From CAZYBO01 sp964645205 (GTDB lineage Bacteria; Pseudomonadota; Alphaproteobacteria; Rickettsiales; SXRF01): a stretch of 64,000 nucleotides of DNA. Under the pieces are notes generated by a model. That model made no database searches and had not been told where the DNA came from. It saw nothing but the letters and a program-made list of their open reading frames with translations. The stretch's first letter is position 1. Each line of letters starts with the position of its first letter. The position numbers and the translations under genes are program-made. Of the stretch, positions 42,266 through 51,139 are shown one piece after another. Where the stretch lies: positions 252,492-316,491 of the forward strand of contig CAZYBO010000004.1 in NCBI GenBank assembly GCA_964645205.1. Direction: 5' to 3'.

Positions 42266-42963
42266 TTCGCGCCCCATTGAAAGCCCTGCGCTCGCTGCTC
42301 ATCCCGGGCATGGGCATGATCGCCTTCTGGTCGGTGCTGCTGGCGCTTGGCGTGCTCACCCTGTTCGTAATCGCGATAGGCTTCGCATTCGACTGGTGGA
42401 GCGGCCATCTCGCCAGCACGCTGCTTGCGCCGTGGCTGGGCTGGATGGGTGCGCTCGGCGCATTTTTCGTGGCGTGGCTGCTGTTCCCCGGCATCATGCC
42501 CATCTTCGTCAATTTCTTCGACAACCGCATCGCCAGCCTCATCGAGCGCCACGAATACGCCGCCACGCCAGCGCGCGAAAACCCCTTCTGGCCGGAGCTG
42601 TGGCACGACGTGCGCTTCAGCCTGCTTGCGATTTTCCTGAATATCGCCATCCTGCCGCTATACCTGCTGCCGGTGCTCAACCTGTTTATTTTCTACCTGC
42701 TCAACGGGTATCTACTAGGACGCGAATTTTTTATCATGGTTGCACGCAGGCATATGCCTATCGAGCAGGCCGTCGCCCTGCGCAAGACCCACGGGCGCAT
42801 GGTCACGCTGTCGGGCATGATGCTGGCTTTGCTCGCGACGCTGCCGTTTATCAACCTGTTCGCGCCTTTCTGGGGCATCGCGCTGATGACGCATCTCTAC
42901 CATGGCGTGAAAGGTACGCCCGCTTCGACATTGATTAGCCCGCGCATCGGTGGTAATTTGTAG
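42253..42963 (+). CDS. EI24 / CysZ-like membrane protein
   Basis: 236 residues with several long hydrophobic segments and LLNGYLLGREFFIMVARRHM, the EI24-domain signature (family includes CysZ sulfate permease). Start TTG at 42253 is supported by AGGAAGGA eight bases upstream and lies inside the SDR gene end. Substrate not assignable. Confidence 0.85.
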   Translation: MPLLIRAPLKALRSLLIPGMGMIAFWSVLLALGVLTLFVIAIGFAFDWWSGHLASTLLAPWLGWMGALGAFFVAWLLFPGIMPIFVNFFDNRIASLIERHEYAATPARENPFWPELWHDVRFSLLAIFLNIAILPLYLLPVLNLFIFYLLNGYLLGREFFIMVARRHMPIEQAVALRKTHGRMVTLSGMMLALLATLPFINLFAPFWGIALMTHLYHGVKGTPASTLISPRIGGNL

Positions 42964-42991
42964 GCGACCTGCATATTACAAGGAGGCTTTC

Positions 42992-43393
42992 ATGCAATAC
43001 AAACTCTGGGCGGCGCTTGCTGCCGTTACGTTCACCGCCGTTTCCGCGCATGCGCAGGAACAGGCGCAGCCGCAATCTTCGCCCGTGCCACTGCCGCAAT
43101 CGGTGCAGCGCCCTGCGGAGATGCCGTTGATGGGCGTGGGCGGTGCGGCCATGCACGCCAAAACCCGTCAGGAAGCTATCGAGAACACAAAAAAGCGCCT
43201 GGCCGATCTGGAAAAGATGACGGACGCCGAATGGGAAACCATGCGCCAACAGCGCGTGGATCGCATCGGCAAGCTGCGCAGCATGCCGCCGGAAGAGCGC
43301 GAAAAACTCCGCCAGCAGATGCTCGAAAAACGCAAGGCTGCAGCGGGTGCTGCCGCACCTGCGGCAACGACTCCGCCCGCAGTTAAGCCTTAA
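42992..43393 (+). CDS. Small periplasmic protein, unknown function
   Basis: 133 residues from ATG at 42992 with a strong AAGGAGG. Signal peptide MQYKLWAALAAVTFTAVSAHA, then a Gln/Pro-rich stretch and a charged helix (EAIENTKKRLADLEKM to EKLRQQMLEKRK) likely to form a coiled coil, ending Ala/Pro-rich. The MPPEEREKLRQQM segment recalls DUF3106-like or CpxP-like stress proteins, but this is weak. Its 3' end overlaps icd by 11 bases. Confidence 0.7.
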   Translation: MQYKLWAALAAVTFTAVSAHAQEQAQPQSSPVPLPQSVQRPAEMPLMGVGGAAMHAKTRQEAIENTKKRLADLEKMTDAEWETMRQQRVDRIGKLRSMPPEEREKLRQQMLEKRKAAAGAAAPAATTPPAVKP

Positions 43394-44600
43394 CCGCCGC
43401 GCGCAGGCGCTCGTCCAGCTTGTCGAGGAACTGCGTGGTGGTAAGATACGGCTGCTTCTCGTCGATCAGCGACGCTAAATCCTTGGTCATAAAGCCTGCC
43501 TCCACCGTTTCGATGCAGGTTTTCTCCAGCGCTTCTGCGAACGCGGCCACGTCCGGCGTGGCGTCGAACTTGGCGCGGTAGGACAATCCGCGCGTCCATG
43601 CAAAAATGGATGCAATCGGATTGGTGGATGTCTCCTTGCCCTGCTGGTAGAGCCGGAAGTGGCGCGTTACCGTGCCGTGCGCGGCTTCCGCCTCGATGGT
43701 GTTGCCATCGGGCGTCATCAGCACCGAGGTCATCAGACCAAGCGAGCCGAACCCCTGCGCTACGGTGTCCGACTGCACGTCGCCGTCGTAATTCTTGCAC
43801 GCCCACAGGAATCCGCCCGGCCATTTCAGCGCCATGGCAACCATGTCGTCGATCAGCCGGTGTTCGTAGGTCAGCCCTTCTTTGGTAAAGGCAGCTGCAA
43901 ATTCTTTCGTATAGATTTCCTGGAATATATCCTTGAAGCGCCCGTCATAGACTTTGAGGATGGTGTTCTTGGTGGAAAGATAGAGCGGGTATTTGCGCTG
44001 CAGCGCGTAGTTAAAACAGGCACGCGCGAAGCCGCGGATGGATTCGTCGAGATTGTACATGCCCATCGCCACGCCCGCTGTCGGGAAATCGAATACTTCG
44101 TGCTGCACGGGCGCACCGCCATCTTTGGGCGTATAGGTCATGGTCAGTTTTCCCGCGCCGGGAATGATAAAATCGGTAGCGCGGTACTGGTCGCCGAACG
44201 CATGGCGGCCGATGACGATCGGCTGCGTCCAGCCCGGTACGAGGCGCGGCACGTTTTTGCAGATGATCGGCTCGCGGAACACCGTGCCGTCGAGTACGTT
44301 ACGGATGGTGCCGTTGGGCGACTTCCACATTTTCTTGAGATTGAATTCCTTGACCCGCGCCTCGTCGGGGGTGATCGTCGCGCATTTGACCCCTACCCCG
44401 TATTGCTGAATGGCTTTGGCGGCATCGGTAGTGATTTTGTCCTCGGTGGCGTCCCGGCTCTCGATGGAGAGGTCGAAATACTTCAAATCCACGGCCAGAT
44501 ACGGCAAAATCAGCTTTTCCTTGATGAAGCGCCACATCACGCGGGTCATCTCATCGCCGTCAATCTCCACTATAGGCGTTTTTACTTGTATTTTAGCCAT
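43383..44600 (-). CDS. icd: NADP-dependent isocitrate dehydrogenase, eukaryote-like type
   Basis: 405 residues. VEIDGDEMTRVMWRFIKEKLI opens the protein as in mitochondrial and alphaproteobacterial IDH. Substrate-binding SPNGTIRN and RLVPGWTQPIVIGRHAFGDQY, and NYDGDVQSDTVAQGFGSLGLM with metal ligands, are intact. It makes 2-oxoglutarate, the carbon skeleton for ammonium assimilation, with amt two genes away. Confidence 0.95.
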   Translation of the reverse strand: MAKIQVKTPIVEIDGDEMTRVMWRFIKEKLILPYLAVDLKYFDLSIESRDATEDKITTDAAKAIQQYGVGVKCATITPDEARVKEFNLKKMWKSPNGTIRNVLDGTVFREPIICKNVPRLVPGWTQPIVIGRHAFGDQYRATDFIIPGAGKLTMTYTPKDGGAPVQHEVFDFPTAGVAMGMYNLDESIRGFARACFNYALQRKYPLYLSTKNTILKVYDGRFKDIFQEIYTKEFAAAFTKEGLTYEHRLIDDMVAMALKWPGGFLWACKNYDGDVQSDTVAQGFGSLGLMTSVLMTPDGNTIEAEAAHGTVTRHFRLYQQGKETSTNPIASIFAWTRGLSYRAKFDATPDVAAFAEALEKTCIETVEAGFMTKDLASLIDEKQPYLTTTQFLDKLDERLRAAVKA

Positions 44601-44812
44601 TTAGCCCCCCCGCTGCGGTTAGAGTCGTTTCCAGTATACCCCGCTTGAGTTCCCCGCGAAAGGGGGTATGCGTTCGCTGTCATAGGAGAGTGTCTCGAAA
44701 TTGTTCCTCGCCGCTGTAGCAAAACTTGCCCGATAACACGGAGACGTAATAACCGAGACGGTACAAAGCCACCGCGCAGCTCCAGAAGAATTATCGCGGA
44801 ACTGAGCAGGAT

Positions 44813-45841
44813 TTAGATTTTGGGTTTTTGTACGATAGCGGCGTACCAGCCGAGCCCGTCATATTCTTGGTAGCCCAGCGTTTTCGCAAACGCGACCAGT
44901 TCGCCCTTCGTATTGAAATAATGACCCTTCTGTTGCCCGCCATGCTCAAGCGTGTAGGGCGTCAGCAGGCCGCTATTGTCGGATGCGGCGATAACGCGGA
45001 AGTGATGGTCGAGCAGCATGACGCGGCTGCGTTTCCATTCTTCTTCGGATAAAGCAGGCTCGGTCTGCACGATGACCCTCGCCTGATCGTCCCAGTCGAA
45101 ATAGACGCCGAGCACGCCGAGAGTTTTCCCGTCCACTTTGCCCCCGGTGCGCACGGCGGTGGCGTATACGGCCACCATCTTGTTGTCATGCAGCGGATCG
45201 CGGTAAATATCGTCTACGATATACTGGTCGCCGCTGGTGGTGGCGAAGGCTCTCTTGACCCATGTCAGGTTCGACATGTCGGTGCCGGTCACCTGATGGA
45301 ATTTTGAAGGCTGCGAACAAGCTATAGCTTTCCCGCCCGCACCCACCAGTACGAGGTTGAGGTACACGGAGTAGAAACGGTTGATGAGGCCGAGCCGGTC
45401 GACTGCATGGCTGATCTCGCCTTTGTCCATCGACTGCAGGCATTTGAACAGCGCGTCGTCGGTCGCCCACCAGCGCACGTCGGCGGTGCGCTCGTAGAGG
45501 TTGCGCACGATGAGCTGCACCAGCGTCTGCGACATTTCCGAAAGTCGCGAAAATTCTTTTTCATCGAACTGGCGCTGGAGAACGGAGGTCTGGGACTGGA
45601 TTTCCTTGATGACGTCGGTGCGCAATTCCTTGGAATTGTCGCCCGCCTGCTTAGCGAGGTTTTTGACTTCGCTGGCAACCACCGCGAAGCCCTTGCCCGC
45701 ATCGCCCGCGCGCGCCGCCTCGATCGTAGCATTCAGGGCGAGAAGATTGGTCTGCCCGGCGATAGCTTCGCTGGTCTTGGCAAACTTCTCGATCCGTCCC
45801 TGAATGTTAGTGATGATCGTGGCGATGCTTACATCGTTCAT
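44813..45841 (-). CDS. Soluble chemoreceptor-like protein with reversed domain order
   Basis: 342 residues from ATG at 45841 (AAGG upstream). The first 75 residues are the conserved tip of a methyl-accepting chemotaxis signalling hairpin (AIAGQTNLLALNATIEAARAG, GKGFAVVASEVKNLA). After a coiled-coil linker comes a Cache/PAS-like sensor (RTADVRWWATDDALFKCL to QKGHYFNTKGELVAFAKTLGYQEYDG). No membrane segments or HAMP. Classical receptors have the sensor first. It starts five bases after amt, so the two are co-transcribed. Confidence 0.8.
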   Translation of the reverse strand: MNDVSIATIITNIQGRIEKFAKTSEAIAGQTNLLALNATIEAARAGDAGKGFAVVASEVKNLAKQAGDNSKELRTDVIKEIQSQTSVLQRQFDEKEFSRLSEMSQTLVQLIVRNLYERTADVRWWATDDALFKCLQSMDKGEISHAVDRLGLINRFYSVYLNLVLVGAGGKAIACSQPSKFHQVTGTDMSNLTWVKRAFATTSGDQYIVDDIYRDPLHDNKMVAVYATAVRTGGKVDGKTLGVLGVYFDWDDQARVIVQTEPALSEEEWKRSRVMLLDHHFRVIAASDNSGLLTPYTLEHGGQQKGHYFNTKGELVAFAKTLGYQEYDGLGWYAAIVQKPKI

Positions 45842-45845
45842 GAGG

Positions 45846-47162
45846 TTACCCTTGCGAGCGCCTGTCGTGGAAGCGCGACACTTCGCCATGCACGGCCACA
45901 TCGAGACCCTTGGTTTCCTCTTCTTCCGTCACGCGGATCGGCGTGATGACGTTGACAACCTTGATCAGCACGTAGGTCATAACGGCGGTGTATACCGTCA
46001 CTGCGACTACGGCAGTCAGGTTGGCGATGAACAGCTTGGATTCGCCGCTCACCAGCAAGCCTTCCACCGTCACGGCGGAGTTGACCGCTTTGGTGGCGAA
46101 CATGCCGGTCATGATCGCGCCCAGAATACCGCCCATGCCGTGGCACGCGAATACGTCCAGCGCATCGTCGAGGTGCGTTTTGGTTTTGATGATATGAGCA
46201 AGCACGTTACAGATGATGCCTGCCAGCGCGCACATGATGATGGCCGAGGAGACGGTCACGAAACCGGCGGCCGGCGTGATCGCAACCAAACCCACCACAA
46301 GGCCGATAGCGGCGCCTACGGCGCTCGGCTTGCTGTGGCGCATCCAGTCTATCATCATCCACGAGATCATCGCGGCGGCAGCGCCTACGAAGGTGGTCAT
46401 GAACGCATGCGCGGCGAGGTGGTTGGCGGCAATCGCGGAACCGGCGTTGAAGCCGAACCAGCCGAACCACAGCAGGGCGGCGCCCAGCATGATCATCGAC
46501 ACGTCGTTGGGACGGTTCACTTCGCTGGCGTTGATACGCTTACCAAACATGAGCGCGGCGACAAGACCCGCAACGCCGGCGGTGATATGCACCACCAGAC
46601 CGCCTGCGAAATCGAGACCGCCATCCGCTAAAATCCAGCCCTTCGCGCCCCATACCCAATGGGCGACAGGCGCGTAAACGAACAGGCTCCACAGCCCGAG
46701 CAGGAACATCCATGCTTTGAAATGCACGCGCTCCGCGATAGCGCCGGTAATCAGCGCCGGGGTGATAACCGCGAACATCATCTGGAAGGCTACGAACGCG
46801 TAATGCGGCACTTTCGCGTCACCGTATAACTGGCCGCTCAGCCCATCGAGCATGAAGAACGACATGTCGCCGATCCAAGCGTTACCGTCGCTGAAGGCAA
46901 GGCTGTAACCGAGCACGACCCAGATCAGGCCGACCACCGCCAGCGCCACGAAATTCTGCAACAGGGTGGACACCACGTTTTTGCGATTCACCATGCCCGC
47001 GTAGAAAAACGCAAGGCCGGGCGTCATGAGCATCACCAGCGCGGCGCAAATGAGCAGCCACGCGGTGTTACCCGCATCGGGCACCGCAGGCGCGGCGTCT
47101 TGCGCGAAGGAAGGCGCGGTTAAAAGCAGAAACGGTAAGGCGGATGAGAGTATTTTTTTCAT
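45846..47162 (-). CDS. amt: Ammonium transporter
   Basis: 438 residues from ATG at 47162. Signal peptide (MKKILSSALPFLLLTAPSFA) then eleven membrane segments with NTAWLLICAALVMLMTPGLAFFYAGMV, AHWVWGAKGWI and DFAGGLVVHITAGVAGLVAA typical of Amt. Short cytoplasmic tail EEETKGLDVAVHGEVS. No glnK (PII) gene is adjacent; instead a chemoreceptor-like gene follows. Confidence 0.94.
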   Translation of the reverse strand: MKKILSSALPFLLLTAPSFAQDAAPAVPDAGNTAWLLICAALVMLMTPGLAFFYAGMVNRKNVVSTLLQNFVALAVVGLIWVVLGYSLAFSDGNAWIGDMSFFMLDGLSGQLYGDAKVPHYAFVAFQMMFAVITPALITGAIAERVHFKAWMFLLGLWSLFVYAPVAHWVWGAKGWILADGGLDFAGGLVVHITAGVAGLVAALMFGKRINASEVNRPNDVSMIMLGAALLWFGWFGFNAGSAIAANHLAAHAFMTTFVGAAAAMISWMMIDWMRHSKPSAVGAAIGLVVGLVAITPAAGFVTVSSAIIMCALAGIICNVLAHIIKTKTHLDDALDVFACHGMGGILGAIMTGMFATKAVNSAVTVEGLLVSGESKLFIANLTAVVAVTVYTAVMTYVLIKVVNVITPIRVTEEEETKGLDVAVHGEVSRFHDRRSQG

Positions 47163-47393
47163 ACATGTCCCCAAGGGATGGTTGCAAGGCCGAAGCGCAA
47201 GATACACACCCTACGTGTATTCATGAACCCCGCGCTTCAGAGATTCCATCTCTGGAAATACAGGAAAAAAGTAAACAAACTAATAATGCAAAAACCAAAT
47301 CTCGTGAAAAATCATAAACTCAACCAGCACAATTGTTTCGTCTGTGGAATTTCGTGTGGTGTGTAGAGTTTTGGGAAAGCTACGAAGCCATCC

Positions 47394-47624
47394 TTAACGC
47401 GATGCTGTAGCATTCTCTACTTTGAGGACGACCAGTCCTTCTTTGGCAACAGTTATGCTACTCATGCCGCTTTCAGAATCGTCAAGGTAGGTCATGCAGT
47501 CATTCCAAGCGTCCATATTGCGCCCGTAAAATTCGGGAAAGCCAAATGTCTCCTGAAATAGCGAATGGAAAGTATCCCAGTTGGTTATTTTATCGCTTGG
47601 AAGTGTGACGATTTTTATGTCCAT
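47394..47624 (-). CDS. Short barstar-family protein
   Basis: 76 residues. FPEFYGRNMDAWNDCMTYLDD (about residues 29-49) is the barstar signature; barstars inhibit barnase-type ribonucleases. At 76 residues it is shorter than typical (about 90), lacking the last strand/helix. No ribonuclease gene is nearby. AT-rich relative to neighbours, suggesting transfer. Confidence 0.75.
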   Translation of the reverse strand: MDIKIVTLPSDKITNWDTFHSLFQETFGFPEFYGRNMDAWNDCMTYLDDSESGMSSITVAKEGLVVLKVENATASR

Positions 47625-47635
47625 TGCTCAATTAT

Positions 47636-47872
47636 CTATAAAAATCGTTTTAACGCAATTGCTTTACCGGATCCGCTTTTGAAATATTTTTCAAGTTCTC
47701 TTGCTCGTTTTTCTGTATCGACTGCCACATACGCTTTAAGTATTACGGGGAGATATTTGCTAGTGGATATAACCTGCCCATTCTGGTGTGATTCAAACCG
47801 ACGCTTCAGATCGGGTGTTGACCCAACGTAAATGTCGTCGTTGTTCATTTCGAGGAAGTAAACGTAGAACAT
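47636..47872 (-). CDS. GIY-YIG nuclease domain protein
   Basis: 78 residues from ATG at 47872 with GGAGAG upstream. YVYFLEMNNDDIYVGSTPDLKRRFESHQNG holds the GIY-YIG strands and catalytic Arg region; ARELEKYFKSGSGKAIALKRF closes the UPF0213-like fold. Possibly a DNA endonuclease. AT-rich; 11 bases upstream of the barstar gene and next to a palindromic element and tRNA-Ile. Confidence 0.82.
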   Translation of the reverse strand: MFYVYFLEMNNDDIYVGSTPDLKRRFESHQNGQVISTSKYLPVILKAYVAVDTEKRARELEKYFKSGSGKAIALKRFL

Positions 47873-47886
47873 AAACTCTCCAGTCC

Positions 47887-47995
47887 CCCTACGCTCCAAG
47901 TGGAGCTTCGGGCGACACTCCTACGCCCGAGTTGCGGTTCCGTGCGTCAGGCCACAAAGGGGTGGCCTGCCACCCGAAGCCCGCAGGGCGTAGGG
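47887..47995. repeat. 109-bp palindromic MITE-like element next to tRNA-Ile
   Basis: Ends are inverted copies of one palindromic unit: CCCTACGC-stem loop-GCTTCGGG at 47887-47912 and its inverse at 47973-47995. The interior has a perfect eight-base hairpin CAGGCCAC...GTGGCCTG (47949-47970). The element directly abuts the CCA end of tRNA-Ile. A related sequence follows tRNA-Trp (63745-63772). May also terminate tRNA transcription. Confidence 0.65.
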
Positions 47996-48072
<77 letters not shown>

Positions 48073-48194
48073 TTTATCTATACGGATAGACAAAAGAGTG
48101 CCGTTTTTAGGCTGGTTGGGGGCAAAAGTCAAATCATTTAAGGCTCGCGGAGGCAGGGTTTTTCGCCGGAATCCGAACCTTTTGCGAAACGGGG

Positions 48195-49220
48195 CTAATC
48201 CTGCGCGCGGATAACCCGGTTGCGGCCGGTATGCTTGGCCTGGTAGAGCGCGTCGTCGGCGCGTTTGACGAGGGTGGGCAGCATGTCGGAATCGGGACGG
48301 AAGCGGGCGACGCCCATGGACACGGTGATCGTGCCGTACGTCTCCCCGGTATCCTTGCGGCGGAGCTGCTTGCTGGCGATGGTGTTGCGGATCATTTCCG
48401 CCACTTTCAGCGCGCCGTCTACAGGCGTGTCCGGCAGCAGCACGACGAACTCCTCGCCGCCGAAGCGGGCGACGACGTCGCGTCCTTTAAGCGTGTCGGT
48501 CAAGCTACGCGCGACGATTTTCAGCACCTCGTCGCCGAGCAGGTGGCCGTACTGGTCGTTGAAGCGTTTGAAATGGTCGATGTCTATCATCACCATGCAT
48601 AATTCCTTGCGCGATTCCTTCGCATTGATCGCCATTTCGTCGAACAGTTTTTCAAAGGTTTTGCGGTTGAATACGCCAGTTAAGAAATCACGCTGCGCTT
48701 CGATCGTCACCTGCTGCAGGTTTTTGCGCAGGCTGTTGATCTCGTTGGTGGACTCTTCGAGCTTCTTGCTCATGTTCTCACCGCTTTTCTTCAGGTTCAC
48801 GGTGGCGCCGATGAGCTCCTTGAAAATCGCCTTCACGTTATCGTCGGTGAATTCCTGGCTGACATGTTCGAGGTAATGATCGACTTCCTTGTTGTAGCTC
48901 TGGGTTTCATCCGAGAATTCGTTGACCACGCGCAGCACTTCCAGCAGCACTTTTTGCGTGGTGATCGCCGCGTCGTCGAGCACCTTCTGGTTGCGGTTTC
49001 CGATAACGTATTTGCTGTGCAGGTAGGAGCAGATTTCGTCGGTGAAGGTGAGTTTGTTGGCGGGAATGCTGTCGATCTCGCGGATGAGATCTTTATTTTT
49101 CCCGCTGGCGTAGTGATACCACACGGCGAAATTATCCGGCAACGGCGCGACCTCATATTTTTCCATGAGAGCAAGCGCGTTTTTGGCGTATTTAGCTTCT
49201 TCTTTTTCGGGTAACGGCAT
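48195..49220 (-). CDS. Diguanylate cyclase (GGDEF domain)
   Basis: 341 residues, no membrane segment. N-terminal 165 residues are helical with a long coiled coil (ENMSKKLEESTNEINSLRKNL); the GGDEF domain covers about 175-338 with DFLTGVFNRKTFE, MIDIDHFKRFND and ARFGGEEFVVLLP. The active-site GGEEF is intact, so it should make cyclic di-GMP. The inhibitory site reads KGRD rather than RxxD, so product inhibition may be lost. Confidence 0.9.
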   Translation of the reverse strand: MPLPEKEEAKYAKNALALMEKYEVAPLPDNFAVWYHYASGKNKDLIREIDSIPANKLTFTDEICSYLHSKYVIGNRNQKVLDDAAITTQKVLLEVLRVVNEFSDETQSYNKEVDHYLEHVSQEFTDDNVKAIFKELIGATVNLKKSGENMSKKLEESTNEINSLRKNLQQVTIEAQRDFLTGVFNRKTFEKLFDEMAINAKESRKELCMVMIDIDHFKRFNDQYGHLLGDEVLKIVARSLTDTLKGRDVVARFGGEEFVVLLPDTPVDGALKVAEMIRNTIASKQLRRKDTGETYGTITVSMGVARFRPDSDMLPTLVKRADDALYQAKHTGRNRVIRAQD

Positions 49221-49284
49221 GCGGATTACGAGCCATGGGTTGGATGCTACACCCCTACTTTATCCGCTTTAGGTAAAAAAACTG

Positions 49285-50775
49285 TCACCAAACCGGTTTT
49301 CCTTTACCCGGCAGCCCCATTTCCTGCCACATAGCCGTGATTTTATCAACAACATCCTGTTCCATATATATTTTTTTACCCCATTCGCGATGGGTTTCCG
49401 GCGGCCATTTATTGGTGGCGTCCATGCCGACCTTGCCCCCCAGCCCCGATTCGGGAGAAGCAAAATCGAGATAGTCAATCGGTGTGCCCTCCACCATCGT
49501 TATATCGCGCACCGGATCCATACGGGTGGATATAGCCCAGATCACGTCTTTCCAGTCTCGGCAATTAATGTCGTCGTCCACCACGATCAGCCACTTGGTA
49601 TATACAAATTGGCGCAAATACGACCAAATGCCCATCATGATGCGTTTGGCGTGACCCGGATAGGCCTTCTTGATCGACACCACCGCCACGCGGTACGAAC
49701 AGCCTTCCGGCGGCAGCCAGAAATCCACGATCTCGGGGAATTGCTGTTGCAGCAGCGGGATAAACACTTCGTTCAGCGCCTCGCCGAGCACGGAAGGCTC
49801 ATCGGGTGCGCGGCCGGTATAGGTGGATAAATAAATCGGGTTCTTGCGCATGGTTATGGCGGTAACGGTGAATACCGGGAATTTTTCCACCGAATTGTAA
49901 TAGCCGGTGTGGTCGCCATATGGACCTTCGTCGCCATATTCATCGAGGCTTACATAGCCTTCCAGCACGATCTCCGCCTGCGCAGGCACTTTCAATGGCA
50001 CGGTCTTGCAATCCACCAGCTCCACCTTCGCGCCCTTGAGCAGCCCTGCGAACTGGTATTCCGACAACGTATCGGGCACGGGCGTTACCGCCGCCAAAAT
50101 CGTGGCAGGATCGGCGCCGATGACGGCAGCCACCGGCATCGGCTCACGCTTTTCCTTTACCCATCCCGCATGGTGCTGCGCGCCGCCGCGATGTTTCAGC
50201 CAGCGCATCAGCGTTTTATTTTCGCCCAACACCTGCATGCGGTAAATGCCGAGGTTGAAATGATCTTCCGCCTTGTCGCCGGAGCCTTTGGTCACCACCA
50301 GCGGCCATGTAATCAGCGGTGCAGGCTCGCCCGGCCAGCAGCTCTGGATCGGCAGTGCGGTGAGGTCGATATCCTCGCCCGTCAGCACGATGTCCTGGCA
50401 CGGCGCTTTGTTCACGGTCTTAGGTTTCATCGCCATCACGGTTTTCAGCAGCGGCAGCATTTCCAGCGCTTCTTTCCACCCGCCCGGCGGTTCCGGCTGG
50501 CGCAGGAAGGCAAGCGTCTCGCCCACCTCGCGCAATTGGTGCGGCTCGCGATTCATGCCCCACGCCACGCGTTCGACGGTACCGAATAAGTTGATAAGCA
50601 CCGGCATCGTATGCCCGACCACATTCTCAAACAGCACCGCAGGCCCCTGCTCCGCGATCAATCGCGTGCCGATCTCCGTCATTTCCAGATGGGTCGATAC
50701 CGGCGTCTTTACGCGGATAAGCCTGCCTGAAGACTCAAGTTTTTCGATGAAGTCGCGAAGGGAATTATAGGCCAT
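49285..50775 (-). CDS. ubiD: UbiD-family decarboxylase
   Basis: 496 residues. It decarboxylates 3-polyprenyl-4-hydroxybenzoate in ubiquinone synthesis with a prenylated flavin cofactor. GLYRMQVL-type substrate region (reads LGIYRMQVLGENKTLM), EGYVSLDEYGDEGPYGDHTGYYN (acidic catalytic residues) and the C-terminal GKVGMDATNKWP motif are all conserved. It overlaps the upstream VOC gene by 11 bases. Confidence 0.92.
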   Translation of the reverse strand: MAYNSLRDFIEKLESSGRLIRVKTPVSTHLEMTEIGTRLIAEQGPAVLFENVVGHTMPVLINLFGTVERVAWGMNREPHQLREVGETLAFLRQPEPPGGWKEALEMLPLLKTVMAMKPKTVNKAPCQDIVLTGEDIDLTALPIQSCWPGEPAPLITWPLVVTKGSGDKAEDHFNLGIYRMQVLGENKTLMRWLKHRGGAQHHAGWVKEKREPMPVAAVIGADPATILAAVTPVPDTLSEYQFAGLLKGAKVELVDCKTVPLKVPAQAEIVLEGYVSLDEYGDEGPYGDHTGYYNSVEKFPVFTVTAITMRKNPIYLSTYTGRAPDEPSVLGEALNEVFIPLLQQQFPEIVDFWLPPEGCSYRVAVVSIKKAYPGHAKRIMMGIWSYLRQFVYTKWLIVVDDDINCRDWKDVIWAISTRMDPVRDITMVEGTPIDYLDFASPESGLGGKVGMDATNKWPPETHREWGKKIYMEQDVVDKITAMWQEMGLPGKGKPVW

Positions 50776-51091
50776 AATGCTTCACCGCTTGCGGAAATTT
50801 CTCATCGATTTCGGCTTCCTGCCCAGCACGGGAAAATCGTTCCCATGTAATGCCGTTTACATCCTGTTCTTCCGAAAACCCGGTTGCAGCATCGTCTTCA
50901 AATCCGAGATGCCGCACGACGCCGCTTTTTTGTCCTTCTTTGCAGGAGATCGAAAAATTGAGCACGTCAGTACGCCACAGCGCGTAACGTCCCTCGCTCA
51001 CCACGCACGGCTCACAGCCCAATCGCACGCTGTAATCGCGCACGGAAGCAGGAAAATTATCGGTAGCAATCGAGATATGAAAGCGCTTCAT
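50765..51091 (-). CDS. VOC/glyoxalase-fold small protein
   Basis: 108 residues. KRFHISIATDNFPASVRDYSVRLGCEPCVV and VVRHLGFEDD fit a single vicinal-oxygen-chelate (glyoxalase/bleomycin-resistance) unit. Function not assigned. Overlaps ubiD start by 11 bases, so co-expressed. Confidence 0.72.
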   Translation of the reverse strand: MKRFHISIATDNFPASVRDYSVRLGCEPCVVSEGRYALWRTDVLNFSISCKEGQKSGVVRHLGFEDDAATGFSEEQDVNGITWERFSRAGQEAEIDEKFPQAVKHYGL

Positions 51092-51139
51092 AGAGCGGAT
51101 AATAGATGAATTGATAGGGGATGAACAGCCGGTTATCGC

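Noticed and set aside
44601..44812. A missing gene in the 212-base icd-receptor gap
   Set aside because: No open frame with start signal; only small inverted repeats such as AGTATACCCC...GGGGGTATGC (about 44631-44670) were seen.
47178..47366. Short open frame in the amt-barstar gap
   Set aside because: Lys/Asn-rich translation of AT-rich intergenic DNA with no ribosome-binding site or homology that I can see; the gap holds small hairpins only.
47163..47393. A GlnK/PII gene or fragment beside amt
   Set aside because: No frame encoding PII motifs in the upstream gap; downstream is the receptor-like gene.
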